DNA of 64,000 bases, taken from assembly GCF_003667565.1 (NCBI RefSeq), contig NZ_RCUX01000012.1, positions 1-64,000 of the forward strand. The letters are read 5' to 3'. Source of the DNA: Mycetocola tolaasinivorans (lineage in GTDB: Bacteria > Actinomycetota > Actinomycetes > Actinomycetales > Microbacteriaceae). Below the pieces are notes generated by a model. The model worked only from the letters and a program-made list of their open reading frames with translations, was not told the DNA's origin and made no database searches. Shown here piece after piece: positions 18,100 through 27,019 of this stretch. Numbering within the stretch: the stretch's first letter is position 1; each line of letters starts with the position of its first letter. Made by a program: the position numbers and the translations under genes.

Positions 18100-19395
18100 A
18101 TGACCACCACCCTCGTCCCGCGCCGCGGGATTCTTGAACGCCTCGGCCTGACCGCGCCGATCGCGATCGGTCTCGCCGCGGTCACCGTGTTCCTCATCGG
18201 CGACGGCATCGAATCGGTCTGGCTGGCCAACTACCTGCACACGGCCGAGGGTTTCACCGTCGCCGAGGCCAGCGCCGTGATCACCGCATACGGCATCGTC
18301 GTGGCCATCGCTTCGTTCTTCTCGGGCGCGCTGCCCGAGGCGCTCGGCGTGCGCCGGGTGATGACCATCGGGCTCGTGGTGTTCCTCGTGTTCGCCGCGC
18401 TGTTCATCCTGGTGGCGCTGCCCTCCCAGAACCTCGGCCTCGTGATCGGCATCTACGCGCTGCGCGGCATCGGCTATCCGTTCTTCGCCTACGGCTTCCT
18501 CACCTGGGTGCTCAACTCCTCCGCCCCCGAGAAGCAGTCCTCGGTGGCCGGCTGGTTCTGGTTCGCGTTCTCCTCCGGCATGCAGATCATCGGCCCGGCC
18601 CTCGCGAGCGTGCTGCTGCCCGGCACCGGCGCGATCGCGACCCTCTGGGTGGGCTTCGCGCTCGCCGCCCTCGGTGGTATCGCCGGTATCGTCTTCCTCG
18701 GTCGCACCGCGGAGGCGACCGCCCCGACCGAGCACGGAGGAGCCTCGGCGGCCCTGGCTCGTGGTCTCTCGATCCTCTGGCGTCGCCCCAAGGTTTCGCT
18801 GCTGCTGATCGTCAAGGTCGTGAACCTCGCAGGTCCCCTGGCCGTGGCCGTGTTCTACGTGCCCTACCTGGTCTCCGAGATCCACCTGCCCGAATACCTC
18901 GCGATCAACGTCTTCACCGTCTACGGCATCTCCGCGGTGATCGGCAACGTGGTCTGGGGCAACCTCGGCAACCGCATCGGCTGGCACCGGGCGACCCAGT
19001 GGATCGCGACCCCGCTGTGTGCGCTGGGCATCTTCGCCTACTACTACATCCCGCAGCTCGTCGGCCCGAACTTCGCACTCATCGCCCTCGCCTCGGTCAT
19101 CATGGGCGCCGGAGCGAGCGCGTACGTGCCGATGAACCCGCTCGCGATCGCCCACGGTCACGGCGAAACCGGCGCGATCATGTCGGTGCTGAACCTCGGT
19201 GCGGGACTCGCCGCCGTGGTGGGCCCGGGTCTCGTGGCCGCCCTCGTGGCCGTGACCGGATACCAGGGCATCGCCTGGGGCCTGATCGCCCTCTACGGCG
19301 TCGCGTTCATCGTCACGATGTTCCTCAAGCTTCCCAACGAGGCCGAGCTACGCAGCGCGCAGTCCGCACAGATCGCGGTGCCGGTCGGTCACTAG
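18100..19395 (+). CDS. MFS transporter, RbtT/DalT/CsbX-like polyol or sugar importer
   Basis: A 431-residue major facilitator protein with about 12 membrane segments. The VFLIGDGIESVWLANYLHTA start, the RGIGYPFFAYGFLTWVLN segment and the SSVAGWFWFAFSSGMQIIGP helix match the ribitol/D-arabinitol transporter family. It converges on xylB, and the xylulokinase/xylose isomerase genes nearby fit a pentose or pentitol substrate feeding into xylulose. ATG 18100 is the first start that gives a normal transporter N-terminus. Confidence 0.8.
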   Translation: MTTTLVPRRGILERLGLTAPIAIGLAAVTVFLIGDGIESVWLANYLHTAEGFTVAEASAVITAYGIVVAIASFFSGALPEALGVRRVMTIGLVVFLVFAALFILVALPSQNLGLVIGIYALRGIGYPFFAYGFLTWVLNSSAPEKQSSVAGWFWFAFSSGMQIIGPALASVLLPGTGAIATLWVGFALAALGGIAGIVFLGRTAEATAPTEHGGASAALARGLSILWRRPKVSLLLIVKVVNLAGPLAVAVFYVPYLVSEIHLPEYLAINVFTVYGISAVIGNVVWGNLGNRIGWHRATQWIATPLCALGIFAYYYIPQLVGPNFALIALASVIMGAGASAYVPMNPLAIAHGHGETGAIMSVLNLGAGLAAVVGPGLVAALVAVTGYQGIAWGLIALYGVAFIVTMFLKLPNEAELRSAQSAQIAVPVGH

Positions 19396-19409
19396 CCCGC
19401 GGAACACAC

Positions 19410-19445
19410 GAACGCCCGGCACCCGCGAGAGGGGGCCGGGCGTTC
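19410..19445. terminator. bidirectional hairpin between convergent MFS and xylB genes
   Basis: Perfect 11-bp stem GAACGCCCGGC (19410-19420) with GCCGGGCGTTC (19435-19445) between two convergent stops. T-runs are weak on both sides. Confidence 0.65.
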
Positions 19446-19462
19446 GGCGTTTCATCCGTCGG

Positions 19463-20974
19463 CTAGCGCACCGCGCGGGCGGCGTATCCGGCTCGAATCT
19501 CGGGATGGTGATTCGGGGCGGGCGCAGCCGAGATCTCCAGCGCCCAGTCCGGTCGGGTGCCGGTGAGGGCCCAGGCGGCCTGAACCGCGCCGCCGTCGGC
19601 CACGTACTCACCGGGAGTCGGGATGACCACCGGCACGTCAAACACCTGGGCGGCGATCGCCTGCACGGCGACGTTCTGCGCGGCACCGCCGATCACCAGG
19701 ATGCGCTGGGCGTCTACCCCCTGCTCGCGGGCGGCATCGAGGCCGTCGGCGAGGCCGCACAGCAGACCCTCGATCGCGGCGCGGGCGAGGTTCGGGCGGG
19801 CGGTGGAGTCGAGGGTCATACCGAACAGCGTTGCGGTGGCATCCGGCAGGTTGGGCGTGCGTTCGCCCTCAAAATAGGGCTGCAGGACGAGGCCGCGAGC
19901 GGCGGGTTCGGCCTCGAGTGCGAGCGTGCCCAGGCCGGTGTGATCCACGCCGAGCAGCCCGGCGATCGCGTCGAGGATGCGGGCGGCGTTGAGCGTACAC
20001 ACCAGCGGCAGGTATTCTCCCGAGGCCGCCGCAAAACCCGCGACGGTGCCGGTGGGGTCGTTCGGTGCGGCATCGGTCACGGCAAAAACGGTGCCGCTGG
20101 TACCGATCGACACCACGACGTCGCCGCTCTGCGCGCCGAGGCCGAGGCCCGCGGCCGCGTTGTCTCCGGCACCGCCGGCCACGATGACCCCCGAGGTGAT
20201 TCCCCCGGGGGAGTCTGCCACCGCTCCGGTGAGCAGACGGGCGTCGATTCCGGTGCCTGCGGCCTCACCCGGGGCCACGATCGCGGGCAGGATGACCTCG
20301 CCCGCGGGAGTCGAGGCGCCGGCAGTCGCTGCGGCCGATGCGCCAGCCACCCGGGCGCTTCGACCGAGGGCGCGCGTGAAGAGTTCGAAATCGTACTGCC
20401 CCGAGCGGGCCGACCAGTAGGCGGTGCCGGAGGCATCGGAGGGATCGGTGCGCAGCTGTTCGAGATCCGGGCCGAGCGGGCTCTCGCCCTCGGGGCCGAA
20501 GCCGCGTAGTCGCCAGGTCAGCCAGTCGTGCGGCAGTGCCACCGCGGCCACCCGGGCGGCGTTTTCCGGTTCGGCATCGCGCAGCCAGCGCAGCTTGGTG
20601 GCGGTAAACGAGGCCACCGGGACAACGCCCACGCGCTCGGCGTAGGCGTCGGCACCCACCTCGTCGATCAGATCGAGTGCGGCCTGGGCGCTGCGGGTGT
20701 CGTTCCAGAGCAGGGCGTCACGGATCACACGCCCCGCGGCATCCAGTACCACCATGCCGTGCTGCTGCCCGGCCACCGAGATCGCCGCCACATCGGAGAG
20801 GCCGCCGGCGTCGGCGATCGCGGTGCCGAGGGCGCTCCACCAGGCCGCCGGATCCACCGAGGTTCCGTCCGGGTGGCTCGCGCGGCCCTGCCGCACGAGG
20901 CGACCGGTTTCGGCATCGCGAATAACAATTTTGCAGCTCTGGGTCGAGGAGTCGACGCCGGCAACGAGGCTCAT
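19463..20974 (-). CDS. xylB: Xylulokinase
   Basis: A 503-residue FGGY-family sugar kinase that phosphorylates D-xylulose to xylulose 5-phosphate for the pentose phosphate pathway. The N-terminus [20 protein letters not shown] contains the phosphate-binding DSSTQS motif, [15 protein letters not shown] the substrate loop, and [17 protein letters not shown] plus [13 protein letters not shown] the second ATPase half. It lies 74 bp downstream of xylA on the same strand with a hairpin between them. AAGGACACCC precedes the ATG. Length is normal for the family. Confidence 0.92.
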   Translation of the reverse strand: MSLVAGVDSSTQSCKIVIRDAETGRLVRQGRASHPDGTSVDPAAWWSALGTAIADAGGLSDVAAISVAGQQHGMVVLDAAGRVIRDALLWNDTRSAQAALDLIDEVGADAYAERVGVVPVASFTATKLRWLRDAEPENAARVAAVALPHDWLTWRLRGFGPEGESPLGPDLEQLRTDPSDASGTAYWSARSGQYDFELFTRALGRSARVAGASAAATAGASTPAGEVILPAIVAPGEAAGTGIDARLLTGAVADSPGGITSGVIVAGGAGDNAAAGLGLGAQSGDVVVSIGTSGTVFAVTDAAPNDPTGTVAGFAAASGEYLPLVCTLNAARILDAIAGLLGVDHTGLGTLALEAEPAARGLVLQPYFEGERTPNLPDATATLFGMTLDSTARPNLARAAIEGLLCGLADGLDAAREQGVDAQRILVIGGAAQNVAVQAIAAQVFDVPVVIPTPGEYVADGGAVQAAWALTGTRPDWALEISAAPAPNHHPEIRAGYAARAVR

Positions 20975-20998
20975 GGGTGTCCTTAGAAAATCTGTGGG

Positions 20999-21027
20999 GC
21001 GGGTGGATCGACGTACGATCCACCCGC
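20999..21027 (-). other. hairpin between xylA and xylB
   Basis: A perfect 12-bp stem (20999-21010 with 21016-21027) and five-base loop lie in the 74-bp gap. Without a T-run it is more likely a processing or partial-termination signal that lowers xylB relative to xylA than a full terminator. Confidence 0.5.
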
Positions 21028-21048
21028 CACGAGGGTACTGCGTGTGGG

Positions 21049-22254
21049 TTAGGCGCGGAAGCCCAGCAGGTGCTCAACCGCGAGCTGCTGCAGGCGCACG
21101 AAGCCGAAGCCCTGGCCGCCGAGGTAGCGCTCGGGACCGAAGTCCTCGTAGGCCGAGCGGTCGGCGATGAGGTCGTCGTAGCTCTCGCCCGGGTTCAGCG
21201 TGGGCTGGGACAGCTCGGCCACCTTGGCGGCGGCGAGTGCCTCCTGCACCTCGGGGTCGGCGCGGAAGGCCGCGGCGCGCTCCTTGAACATCAGGTAGTT
21301 GGCCATGTTCGCGGCGGCGGAGTCCCAGACACCGGTGATGTCCTCGGTGCGGCTCGGCTTGTAGTCGAAGTGACGCGGGCCGTCGTAGGCCGGGCCACCG
21401 TTCGGTCCACCGTTTTCGAGCAGGTCAACGAGGGAGAAGGCGTTCATCACGTCGCCGTGACCGAACACGAGGTCCTGGTCGTACTTGATGCCGCGCTGGC
21501 CGTTGAGGTCAATGTGGTAGAGCTTGCCGTGCTCAATGGCCTGGGCGATACCGGCGGTGAAGTTCAGACCGGCCATCTGCTCGTGGCCCACCTCGGGGTT
21601 GACACCCACGAGCTCGGGGCGATCCAGGGTGTTGATGAAGGCGATGGCGTGACCGAGGGTCGGCAGCAGGATGTCGCCGCGGGGCTCGTTGGGCTTGGGC
21701 TCGATCGCGAAGCGGATGTCGTAACCCTTGTCGGTCACGTAGTCGCCGAGCAGGTTGACGGCCTCGCGGTAGCGCTCAAGGGCCGCACCGATGTTCTTGG
21801 CGGAGTCGTACTCGCTGCCCTCGCGGCCGCCCCACATGACGAAGGTCTTCGCGCCGAGTTCGGCGGCGAGGTCGAGGTTGCGGATGACCTTGCGCAGCGC
21901 AAAGCGTCGCACGTCGCGGTCGTTGGAGGTGAAGCCGCCGTCCTTGAACACCGGAGCGGAGAAGAGGTTGGTGGTGACCATCGGCACCACGATGCCGGTG
22001 TCGGCCATGGCCTGCTTCAGGCGGTCGATCTGCTTCTGCCGGGCGGCGTCGGTCGAGCCGAAGGCGAAGAGATCGTCGTCGTGGAAGGTCAGGCCGTAGG
22101 CACCCAGTTCGTTGAGTCGTTCAACGGCCTCGACGACGTCGAGTTCGGGGCGGGTGGGGCCGCCGAACGGGTCGGTTCCGTTGTAGCCAATGGTCCAGAG
22201 TCCAAAGGAGAACCGGTCGGCTTTGGTGGGCTTCGTTGCCATGCTGATGTCCAT
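21049..22254 (-). CDS. xylA: Xylose isomerase
   Basis: A 401-residue actinobacterial (class I) xylose isomerase converting D-xylose to D-xylulose. Visible active-site features are the TFHDDD segment (catalytic His58), WGGREG (141-146), [10 protein letters not shown] (Glu185, Lys187) and [11 protein letters not shown] (Glu221, His224), which hold the sugar and two divalent metals. The start is uncertain: ATG 22254 gives 401 residues and ATG 22242 removes four; neither has a good Shine-Dalgarno sequence. It is divergent from a ROK regulator and precedes xylB. Confidence 0.93.
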   Translation of the reverse strand: MDISMATKPTKADRFSFGLWTIGYNGTDPFGGPTRPELDVVEAVERLNELGAYGLTFHDDDLFAFGSTDAARQKQIDRLKQAMADTGIVVPMVTTNLFSAPVFKDGGFTSNDRDVRRFALRKVIRNLDLAAELGAKTFVMWGGREGSEYDSAKNIGAALERYREAVNLLGDYVTDKGYDIRFAIEPKPNEPRGDILLPTLGHAIAFINTLDRPELVGVNPEVGHEQMAGLNFTAGIAQAIEHGKLYHIDLNGQRGIKYDQDLVFGHGDVMNAFSLVDLLENGGPNGGPAYDGPRHFDYKPSRTEDITGVWDSAAANMANYLMFKERAAAFRADPEVQEALAAAKVAELSQPTLNPGESYDDLIADRSAYEDFGPERYLGGQGFGFVRLQQLAVEHLLGFRA

Positions 22255-22362
22255 TCATCCAGGGAGTTTGTTGCGTTGCAGGACATATTACGGGCTAATT
22301 GTTGTTTACGCCACCAAAAGATAATTGTGGGGGTAAGATTCAGGAGAAACTAAGGGGAGTCA
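22255..22362. promoter_or_regulatory. divergent xylA / ROK-regulator control region
   Basis: 108 bp, noticeably AT-richer than its surroundings. A direct repeat TAATTGT occurs at 22296-22302 and 22322-22328, 26 bp apart. A TAATAT hexamer on the minus strand (22285-22290) could be the xylA -10 and GATAAT (22320-22325) a plus-strand -10. ROK/XylR repressors typically bind such shared regions and release on xylose; this is inferred. Confidence 0.5.
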
Positions 22363-23538
22363 GTGAAGCCAACGGGTAGTAATCTCGACGCGGTGCGCCG
22401 CCACAACCTCGGTCGAATCCTGGATTTGGTGCATCGCGAGGGCTCACTCTCACGCTCGGCCCTCACCCGCGAAACGGGGCTGAACCGATCGACAATTGCG
22501 GCGCTCGTTGCCGAGCTTGTATCGCGCGGCCTTGTGGTGGAGGGCGTACCGGCCACCGAGGGCGTGGTGGGGCGCCCCTCGCCCGTGGTGTCGCCGAGCG
22601 AGGGCACCGTGGTCCTCGCGATCAATCCCGAATACGACGCCATCACCGTGGCCGCGGTCACCCTGGGCGGGCGAGTGATCGAGCGCGTGCGTCGCGGCTT
22701 CCGCACCGGACCGAGTGTTCAGCGCGCCGTAACCGAATCGGCCGCACTGGTGAGTGAGCTGCGCGGCAGGCTCCCCTCGGACGTGCGCATTGCGGGAATT
22801 GGTGTGGCCGTCCCGGCCCTCGTACGCGCTGAGGACGGCATGGTGCGTCTTGCCCCGCGGTTGGGCTGGGTGGACGCCCCCCTCGCCGAGCTGCTGGCCG
22901 ACGTTACCGGGCTCCCCGTCCTGGTGGACAACGATGCGAGCCTCGGAGCGCGCGCCGAGTATCACTTCGGCGCGGGCCGCGGCATCGACGACCTGATCTA
23001 CCTCAATGGTGGTGCCAGTGGTATCGGTGGTGGCCTCATCCTCGGCGGCCGACCCATTCGCGGTGCGGGCGGATACGCGGGGGAGTTTGGTCACACCTTC
23101 TCGACCGAGGGCGGGATCCCGCTGGAGCGCGCGGTGACCCGCGACGCCCTGGTGGACGCGGTGGCGCCGGGGGCGGATATCGACGATGCCGAACTCGAGC
23201 GGCTGCTGCGCGCGACGCCGCATCCGATCACCGCCACTCACGCCGAGATTCTTGGCCGCTCGCTCGGCGGCATGATCAATATCGTGAATCCCTCGCGGAT
23301 TGTGCTGGGTGGGTTCCTTGGCATCATCGCCGCCTGTGAGCCCGAACTGCTGGCCGCGCGGGTTGCTCGCTACGCTCTGGTGCCTCCGGGGGAGGAGGCG
23401 GAGATCGTGCGCGCCGAGCTGGGGGCCGATCTGCTCCTCATCGGTGCGGCCGAACCGGTGATCGATCGCCTGATTGCCGATCCGGGTCGCATGCCCGTGC
23501 GACTCCCGGGTGCGCGTCCTGCCGAACTGCAGCGGTAG
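22363..23538 (+). CDS. ROK-family transcriptional regulator, probable XylR
   Basis: A 391-residue regulator starting with GTG behind AAGGGGAGT. Residues ~10-65 form a winged helix (SLSRSALTRETGLNRSTIAALVAEL); the rest is a sugar-kinase-like ROK domain with DNDASLGARAEYHFGAGRG, the GGLILGGRPIRGAGGYAGEFGH segment containing the conserved His, and VNPSRIVLGG. Divergent placement against xylA/xylB makes it the likely xylose-responsive repressor of that operon. The GxCxCGxxGC zinc motif of many ROK proteins is replaced by TFSTEGGIPLE, so the zinc site is missing. Confidence 0.88.
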   Translation: MKPTGSNLDAVRRHNLGRILDLVHREGSLSRSALTRETGLNRSTIAALVAELVSRGLVVEGVPATEGVVGRPSPVVSPSEGTVVLAINPEYDAITVAAVTLGGRVIERVRRGFRTGPSVQRAVTESAALVSELRGRLPSDVRIAGIGVAVPALVRAEDGMVRLAPRLGWVDAPLAELLADVTGLPVLVDNDASLGARAEYHFGAGRGIDDLIYLNGGASGIGGGLILGGRPIRGAGGYAGEFGHTFSTEGGIPLERAVTRDALVDAVAPGADIDDAELERLLRATPHPITATHAEILGRSLGGMINIVNPSRIVLGGFLGIIAACEPELLAARVARYALVPPGEEAEIVRAELGADLLLIGAAEPVIDRLIADPGRMPVRLPGARPAELQR

Positions 23539-23644
23539 CGCGCGCACGCTCGTCGGCAATCCCGGGCGTTCGTAAAATTTAGCCCGGTTATTGTCGCCTT
23601 CGGCTTGGTCGTGCCGGGTGGTTGTCGATAGGGTTAACGGATTC

Positions 23645-23660
23645 ATCGAATCGATTCGAT
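23645..23660. promoter_or_regulatory. perfect 16-bp palindrome upstream of Bcr/CflA gene
   Basis: ATCGAATCGATTCGAT is self-complementary across all 16 bases and lies 28 bp before the GTG of the efflux gene. Position and symmetry fit an operator for a dimeric repressor (TetR or MarR type), but no regulator gene is adjacent. Confidence 0.45.
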
Positions 23661-23687
23661 ACTTCGACCCCCACTGCAAAGGACCCC

Positions 23688-24914
23688 GTGACCACCGTCG
23701 TACACCCCGGTGACGCCCTCTCCCGCCGCCAGCGCCTGGCCTACGTTTTTATTCTTGGTGCGCTCACCGCGCTTGGCCCCTTCACGATCGACCTCTACCT
23801 GCCGGCGTTCCCGCGGCTGCAGGCGGACTTCGACGTCAGCGTGACCGCCATTCAGCTCACGCTGACCGGCACCACCGTGGGCTTCGCGATTGGCCAGCTC
23901 TTTATGGGGCCGTGGAGTGACAAGGTGGGGCGCCGCACGCCGCTGATGATCGCGACGGCCGTGCACGTGCTCGCCTCGCTCGGCTGCATGCTCGCACCGG
24001 ACCTCATGGTGCTGGGCATCTTCCGGGTTCTGCAGGGTGCCGGAGCGGCGGCGGGCGCGGTGGTAGCCACCGCGACCGTCCGCGACCTCTTCGGCGGACG
24101 TCCCCTCGTGGTGATGCTCTCCAGGCTCGCCCTCGTCAACGGTATGGCCCCGATTTTGGCCCCCATGCTCGGCGGGATGTTCCTCTCCTTCATGGACTGG
24201 CGTGGTCTATTTGTTGTCCTTGCCATCTACGGCATCGCCGTAATGGTTGCGGTATCGCTGTGGATCGTCGAGACCCTTCCGCCCGAGCGCCGCCGCTCTG
24301 CCGGATTTAAGGCCACCCTCGCGGGCTATCGCTCGGTGCTCTCGGACCGCATCTACGTGGGGGCCATCCTGATCGGTGCGCTCAGCTTCTCCGGTCTGTT
24401 CGCGTATCTCTCGGCCTCCTCGTTCCTGTTCCAGGACTTCTTCGGGCTCAGTGCCACCGAATATGGTTTCCTCTTTGCCGGAAACTCGGTGGGCATCGTC
24501 GCTGGTGTGCAGATTTCCTCGCGCCTGATGCGCCGCATCGCCCCGCAGTGGGTGCTTGCCGGCTCGACCATCGTGCAGCTGATCGCCGCGGTCGCGATCA
24601 TCGCGCTGGCTAGCTCCGGTGCCGGGCTGTTTGGCATCCTGGTGCCGCTGTTTGTGTTCATCATGGCCTGCGGTTTCGGGTTCCCCGCGACCCAGGTGAC
24701 CGCGCTCGCCCGTCACGGGGACGCCGCCGGTATTGCGGCCTCACTGATGGGTGCCGTGAACTTCGGCCTGGCCGGCATTCTCTCCCCGGCGGTCGGTATC
24801 CTGGGCGGCGATGGGCCGGCGATGGGAATGGTCATGGCCGGGACCTCGGTGGCCGCGATCATCGTGCTCTGGGCGGTTGTTCGCCCGAGGACGGTGCCCG
24901 CACTCACCGACTAG
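23688..24914 (+). CDS. Bcr/CflA-family MFS efflux transporter
   Basis: A 408-residue transporter with 12 predicted helices. LTALGPFTIDLYLPAFPRLQ and GQLFMGPWSDKVGRRTPLM are diagnostic for the Bcr/CflA drug-efflux family (bicyclomycin, chloramphenicol, sulfonamides or metabolites such as cysteine in other species). GTG 23688 with AAAGGA at the right distance is chosen over an unsupported TTG at 23622. It is a single-gene unit behind a 16-bp palindrome. Confidence 0.85.
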   Translation: MTTVVHPGDALSRRQRLAYVFILGALTALGPFTIDLYLPAFPRLQADFDVSVTAIQLTLTGTTVGFAIGQLFMGPWSDKVGRRTPLMIATAVHVLASLGCMLAPDLMVLGIFRVLQGAGAAAGAVVATATVRDLFGGRPLVVMLSRLALVNGMAPILAPMLGGMFLSFMDWRGLFVVLAIYGIAVMVAVSLWIVETLPPERRRSAGFKATLAGYRSVLSDRIYVGAILIGALSFSGLFAYLSASSFLFQDFFGLSATEYGFLFAGNSVGIVAGVQISSRLMRRIAPQWVLAGSTIVQLIAAVAIIALASSGAGLFGILVPLFVFIMACGFGFPATQVTALARHGDAAGIAASLMGAVNFGLAGILSPAVGILGGDGPAMGMVMAGTSVAAIIVLWAVVRPRTVPALTD

Positions 24915-25068
24915 TCATCACCCTTTCGCCTTCCGTTCATCCCTGGATAGAATCTGTGTGCTAACCGGGGATGCACGGTGCGTCCGGGATTTCTCGGCGC
25001 GCGGTTTCTCCGTGGCCGGGAATCCGGGGATAGCCTGAACCGACTATTGGTTCGGTAAGGGATGCACT

Positions 25069-25698
25069 ATGACGACAGCACGGCGACGGGCCCTGGGTAT
25101 CGGTGGGGGAGCGCTGCTCGTGGCGTTCGCGATCATCCTGGTGCTCGTGGTGACCGGCGTGAGCACTCGCTGGGATCACGCCTGGATGCAGGATCTCCTG
25201 AGCTGGCGTGACAGCGGCGTACTGGTGTCGATCGCCCTGTTCCTCAATGCTTTTGGTGGCGGGATTGTTGGCACCTACGTGCTTCCCCTGCTGATCTCGG
25301 GCCTGCTGTGGTGGCGGCGCGGCCTGCGCACCGGGCTCTTCTTCTTAGTCACCTCGGCGATCAGTGCCCTGCTGGTGCAGCTGGTGAAGAAGATCATTGA
25401 GCGCCCGCGTCCCGATGTGTTGATGGTCTCGGCCGATCACGGATCGTTCCCCTCGGGGCACACCGCAAACGCCGCCACGATGATGGTTGCGCTGGCGCTG
25501 ATCTTTGGTCGCTGGTGGATCGCCTGGATCGGTACGATATACGTGGTGATCATGGCGCTGTCTCGCAATCTGCTGGGCGCGCACTGGTTCACGGATACCC
25601 TGGCGGGCACCCTGCTCGGCACGGGTGTTGCCCTGCTGATGTGGCTCGTGTTCTTCCGCCCCGCGCGAGAGAGATCGGCCGTCTCCGCCACCCGCTGA
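25069..25698 (+). CDS. PAP2-family phosphatase (membrane)
   Basis: A 209-residue membrane phosphatase with about five to six helices. The three active-site motifs are present: KKIIERPRP, SFPSGHTANA, and SRNLLGAHWFTD. Family members dephosphorylate phosphatidic acid, undecaprenyl diphosphate or similar lipids at the outer face of the membrane. The start follows GGTAAGGGATG. The nucleoside hydrolase gene begins 21 bp later on the same strand, so they may be cotranscribed. Confidence 0.87.
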   Translation: MTTARRRALGIGGGALLVAFAIILVLVVTGVSTRWDHAWMQDLLSWRDSGVLVSIALFLNAFGGGIVGTYVLPLLISGLLWWRRGLRTGLFFLVTSAISALLVQLVKKIIERPRPDVLMVSADHGSFPSGHTANAATMMVALALIFGRWWIAWIGTIYVVIMALSRNLLGAHWFTDTLAGTLLGTGVALLMWLVFFRPARERSAVSATR

Positions 25699-25719
25699 TC
25701 CCCTCGAACGGAGCCCCGC

Positions 25720-26706
25720 ATGTCGGTCGCCACCCACCCCCTCGCCGATCCGTTTTTTCTGGACTGTGACACCGGTATCGATGACTGCCTTGCCATCGCC
25801 TATCTGATTGGGCGCGGCGTGAACCTCGTGGGTGTGGGCACCGTGAGTGGAAACACCAGTGCGGCGGAGGCCGCCGAGAACACCGCGCGCTTCCTCGGTG
25901 CCCTGGGCCGCACCGATATTCCGATCGCCGTGGGGGCACACCACCCGCTGGACGGTGTCTTTGCCGGCACGGTGGCGTTTGTACACGGGGAGAACGGCAT
26001 CGGCGATGTCGACCTGCCCGCGGTGGATGCCGCCCGCGTCGACACCAGTGCCGCGCAGCTGCTGGTCGATCTAGCCCGCGCGAATCCCGGCACGCTGCGG
26101 GTGCTTGCGATTGGCCCGCTCACCAACATCGCCCTGGCTTTCGCCCTGGAGCCGCGCCTGCCCGAGCTCATTGGCGAGCTCACGATCATGGGTGGTGCCG
26201 CCCTCGCCCCGGGTAACGCCACCGCCGCGGCCGAGGCCAACATCTATAAGGATGCCGTCGCCGCCCAGACCGTACTCACCTCGGGGTTCAACACCGTGCT
26301 GGTGCCGCTGGATGTCACGATGGAGCACACCGTTGGCCCCGCCGAGCAGGAGCGCCTGTCGGCCTCGGCGCAGCCGGGACTGCGCGCCCTGGGTGCGATG
26401 CTCGACACCTACCTCGACTTCTACATCGGCGTCTACGGTGAGCGCCGCGCGGCCCTGCACGATCCGCTGGCCGCCGCCATCGCCACCGGGGATGTCGAGC
26501 TCACCCTTGCCCCGGCCGCCTCGGTCGTGGTGGAGACCGGTCGCGGCCCCGCCCGTGGGCAGACCATCGTGGATCTTCGCGGACGCTTCCGGAACTACGC
26601 GGTGCCGGTCAGCGCCGGTGCCCTCAGCCGCGTGGTGCTCGAGGTTCCCTCCGACGCCGCGGACACCATCATGACCGTGATCGAGCGGATCGGGGCCGCG
26701 CGCTAG
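25720..26706 (+). CDS. Inosine/uridine-preferring nucleoside hydrolase
   Basis: A 328-residue hydrolase that splits ribonucleosides into base and ribose for salvage. The N-terminal calcium site reads DCDTGIDDC (Asp15, Asp17, Asp21, Asp22) where most members have DTDPGIDD; the acidic residues are kept. Further family features are RVLAIGPLTNIALAF, ELTIMGGAAL, and the late LHDPLAAA segment with the catalytic-site His-Asp. A double terminator follows at 26789-26873. Confidence 0.9.
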   Translation: MSVATHPLADPFFLDCDTGIDDCLAIAYLIGRGVNLVGVGTVSGNTSAAEAAENTARFLGALGRTDIPIAVGAHHPLDGVFAGTVAFVHGENGIGDVDLPAVDAARVDTSAAQLLVDLARANPGTLRVLAIGPLTNIALAFALEPRLPELIGELTIMGGAALAPGNATAAAEANIYKDAVAAQTVLTSGFNTVLVPLDVTMEHTVGPAEQERLSASAQPGLRALGAMLDTYLDFYIGVYGERRAALHDPLAAAIATGDVELTLAPAASVVVETGRGPARGQTIVDLRGRFRNYAVPVSAGALSRVVLEVPSDAADTIMTVIERIGAAR

Positions 26707-26788
26707 CCTCGGTGCCGATCCCGTGTGCGCCGCGTACCCCTCGCCCCGTTTCGTAGTTCGCGGGGTGCGGGGGCGTGACCTCTGACAT

Positions 26789-26840
26789 CGACGGCTGATT
26801 TTGGGCGCTCATTGAGCGCTCAAAACCAGCCGTCGTTTTT
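26789..26840 (+). terminator. long intrinsic terminator after nucleoside hydrolase
   Basis: CGACGGCTG (26789-26797) pairs with CAGCCGTCG (26827-26835); inside it TTTTG...GCGCTC pairs with GAGCGC...CAAAA around a three-base loop, with one mismatch and one G-T wobble. Five T residues follow. The inner part contains the same TTGxGCGCTCATTGAGCGCTCAA element found at 26884-26906. Confidence 0.85.
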
Positions 26841-26873
26841 CGAGGGGGGATTTTGCCGGGGCCCCTCGTTTTT
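26841..26873 (+). terminator. second intrinsic terminator
   Basis: CGAGGGG (26841-26847) pairs with CCCCTCG (26862-26868), followed directly by five T residues. It abuts the first terminator, giving tandem termination. Confidence 0.75.
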
Positions 26874-26883
26874 CGGCGTCAAA

Positions 26884-26906
26884 TTGAGCGCTCATTGAGC
26901 GCTCAA
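26884..26906. repeat. tandem TTGAGCGCTCA palindromes
   Basis: Two tandem 11-bp units, TTGAGCGCTCA-TTGAGCGCTCA-A; TGAGCGCTCA is itself a perfect palindrome. A one-base variant of the same 23-bp block lies in the terminator 80 bp upstream (26801-26823). Either an operator for a dimeric (for example TetR-type) regulator of the downstream gene or a copy of a hairpin module. Confidence 0.55.
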
Positions 26907-27007
26907 ATTAGGGAGGTCGGGGGAGCGGGGGAGGATTCTGGCGGGCCGGGCCCGAACTGGGGCGAAGGGGTTGCCGATCACCCAGTGACACCGGGCGGGG
27001 GAATGGT

Positions 27008-27013
27008 TATGCT
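27008..27013 (+). promoter_or_regulatory. -10 hexamer (TATGCT) for leaderless HerA-like gene
   Basis: TATGCT with a GTGACA -35 (26985-26990) at 17-bp spacing ends six bases before ATG 27020, predicting a leaderless transcript. Confidence 0.55.
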
Positions 27014-27019
27014 CGTGCC

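Larger units (their letters stand above)
26707..27019. other. intergenic region with stacked hairpins and repeated palindromes
   Basis: 313 bases holding two consecutive terminator-like hairpins (26789-26840 and 26841-26873), then a third hairpin made of paired TTGAGCGCTCA units (26884-26906), and a promoter just before the next gene (GTGACA at 26985-26990, 17-bp spacer, TATGCT at 27008-27013). No ORF is credible. Confidence 0.7.
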
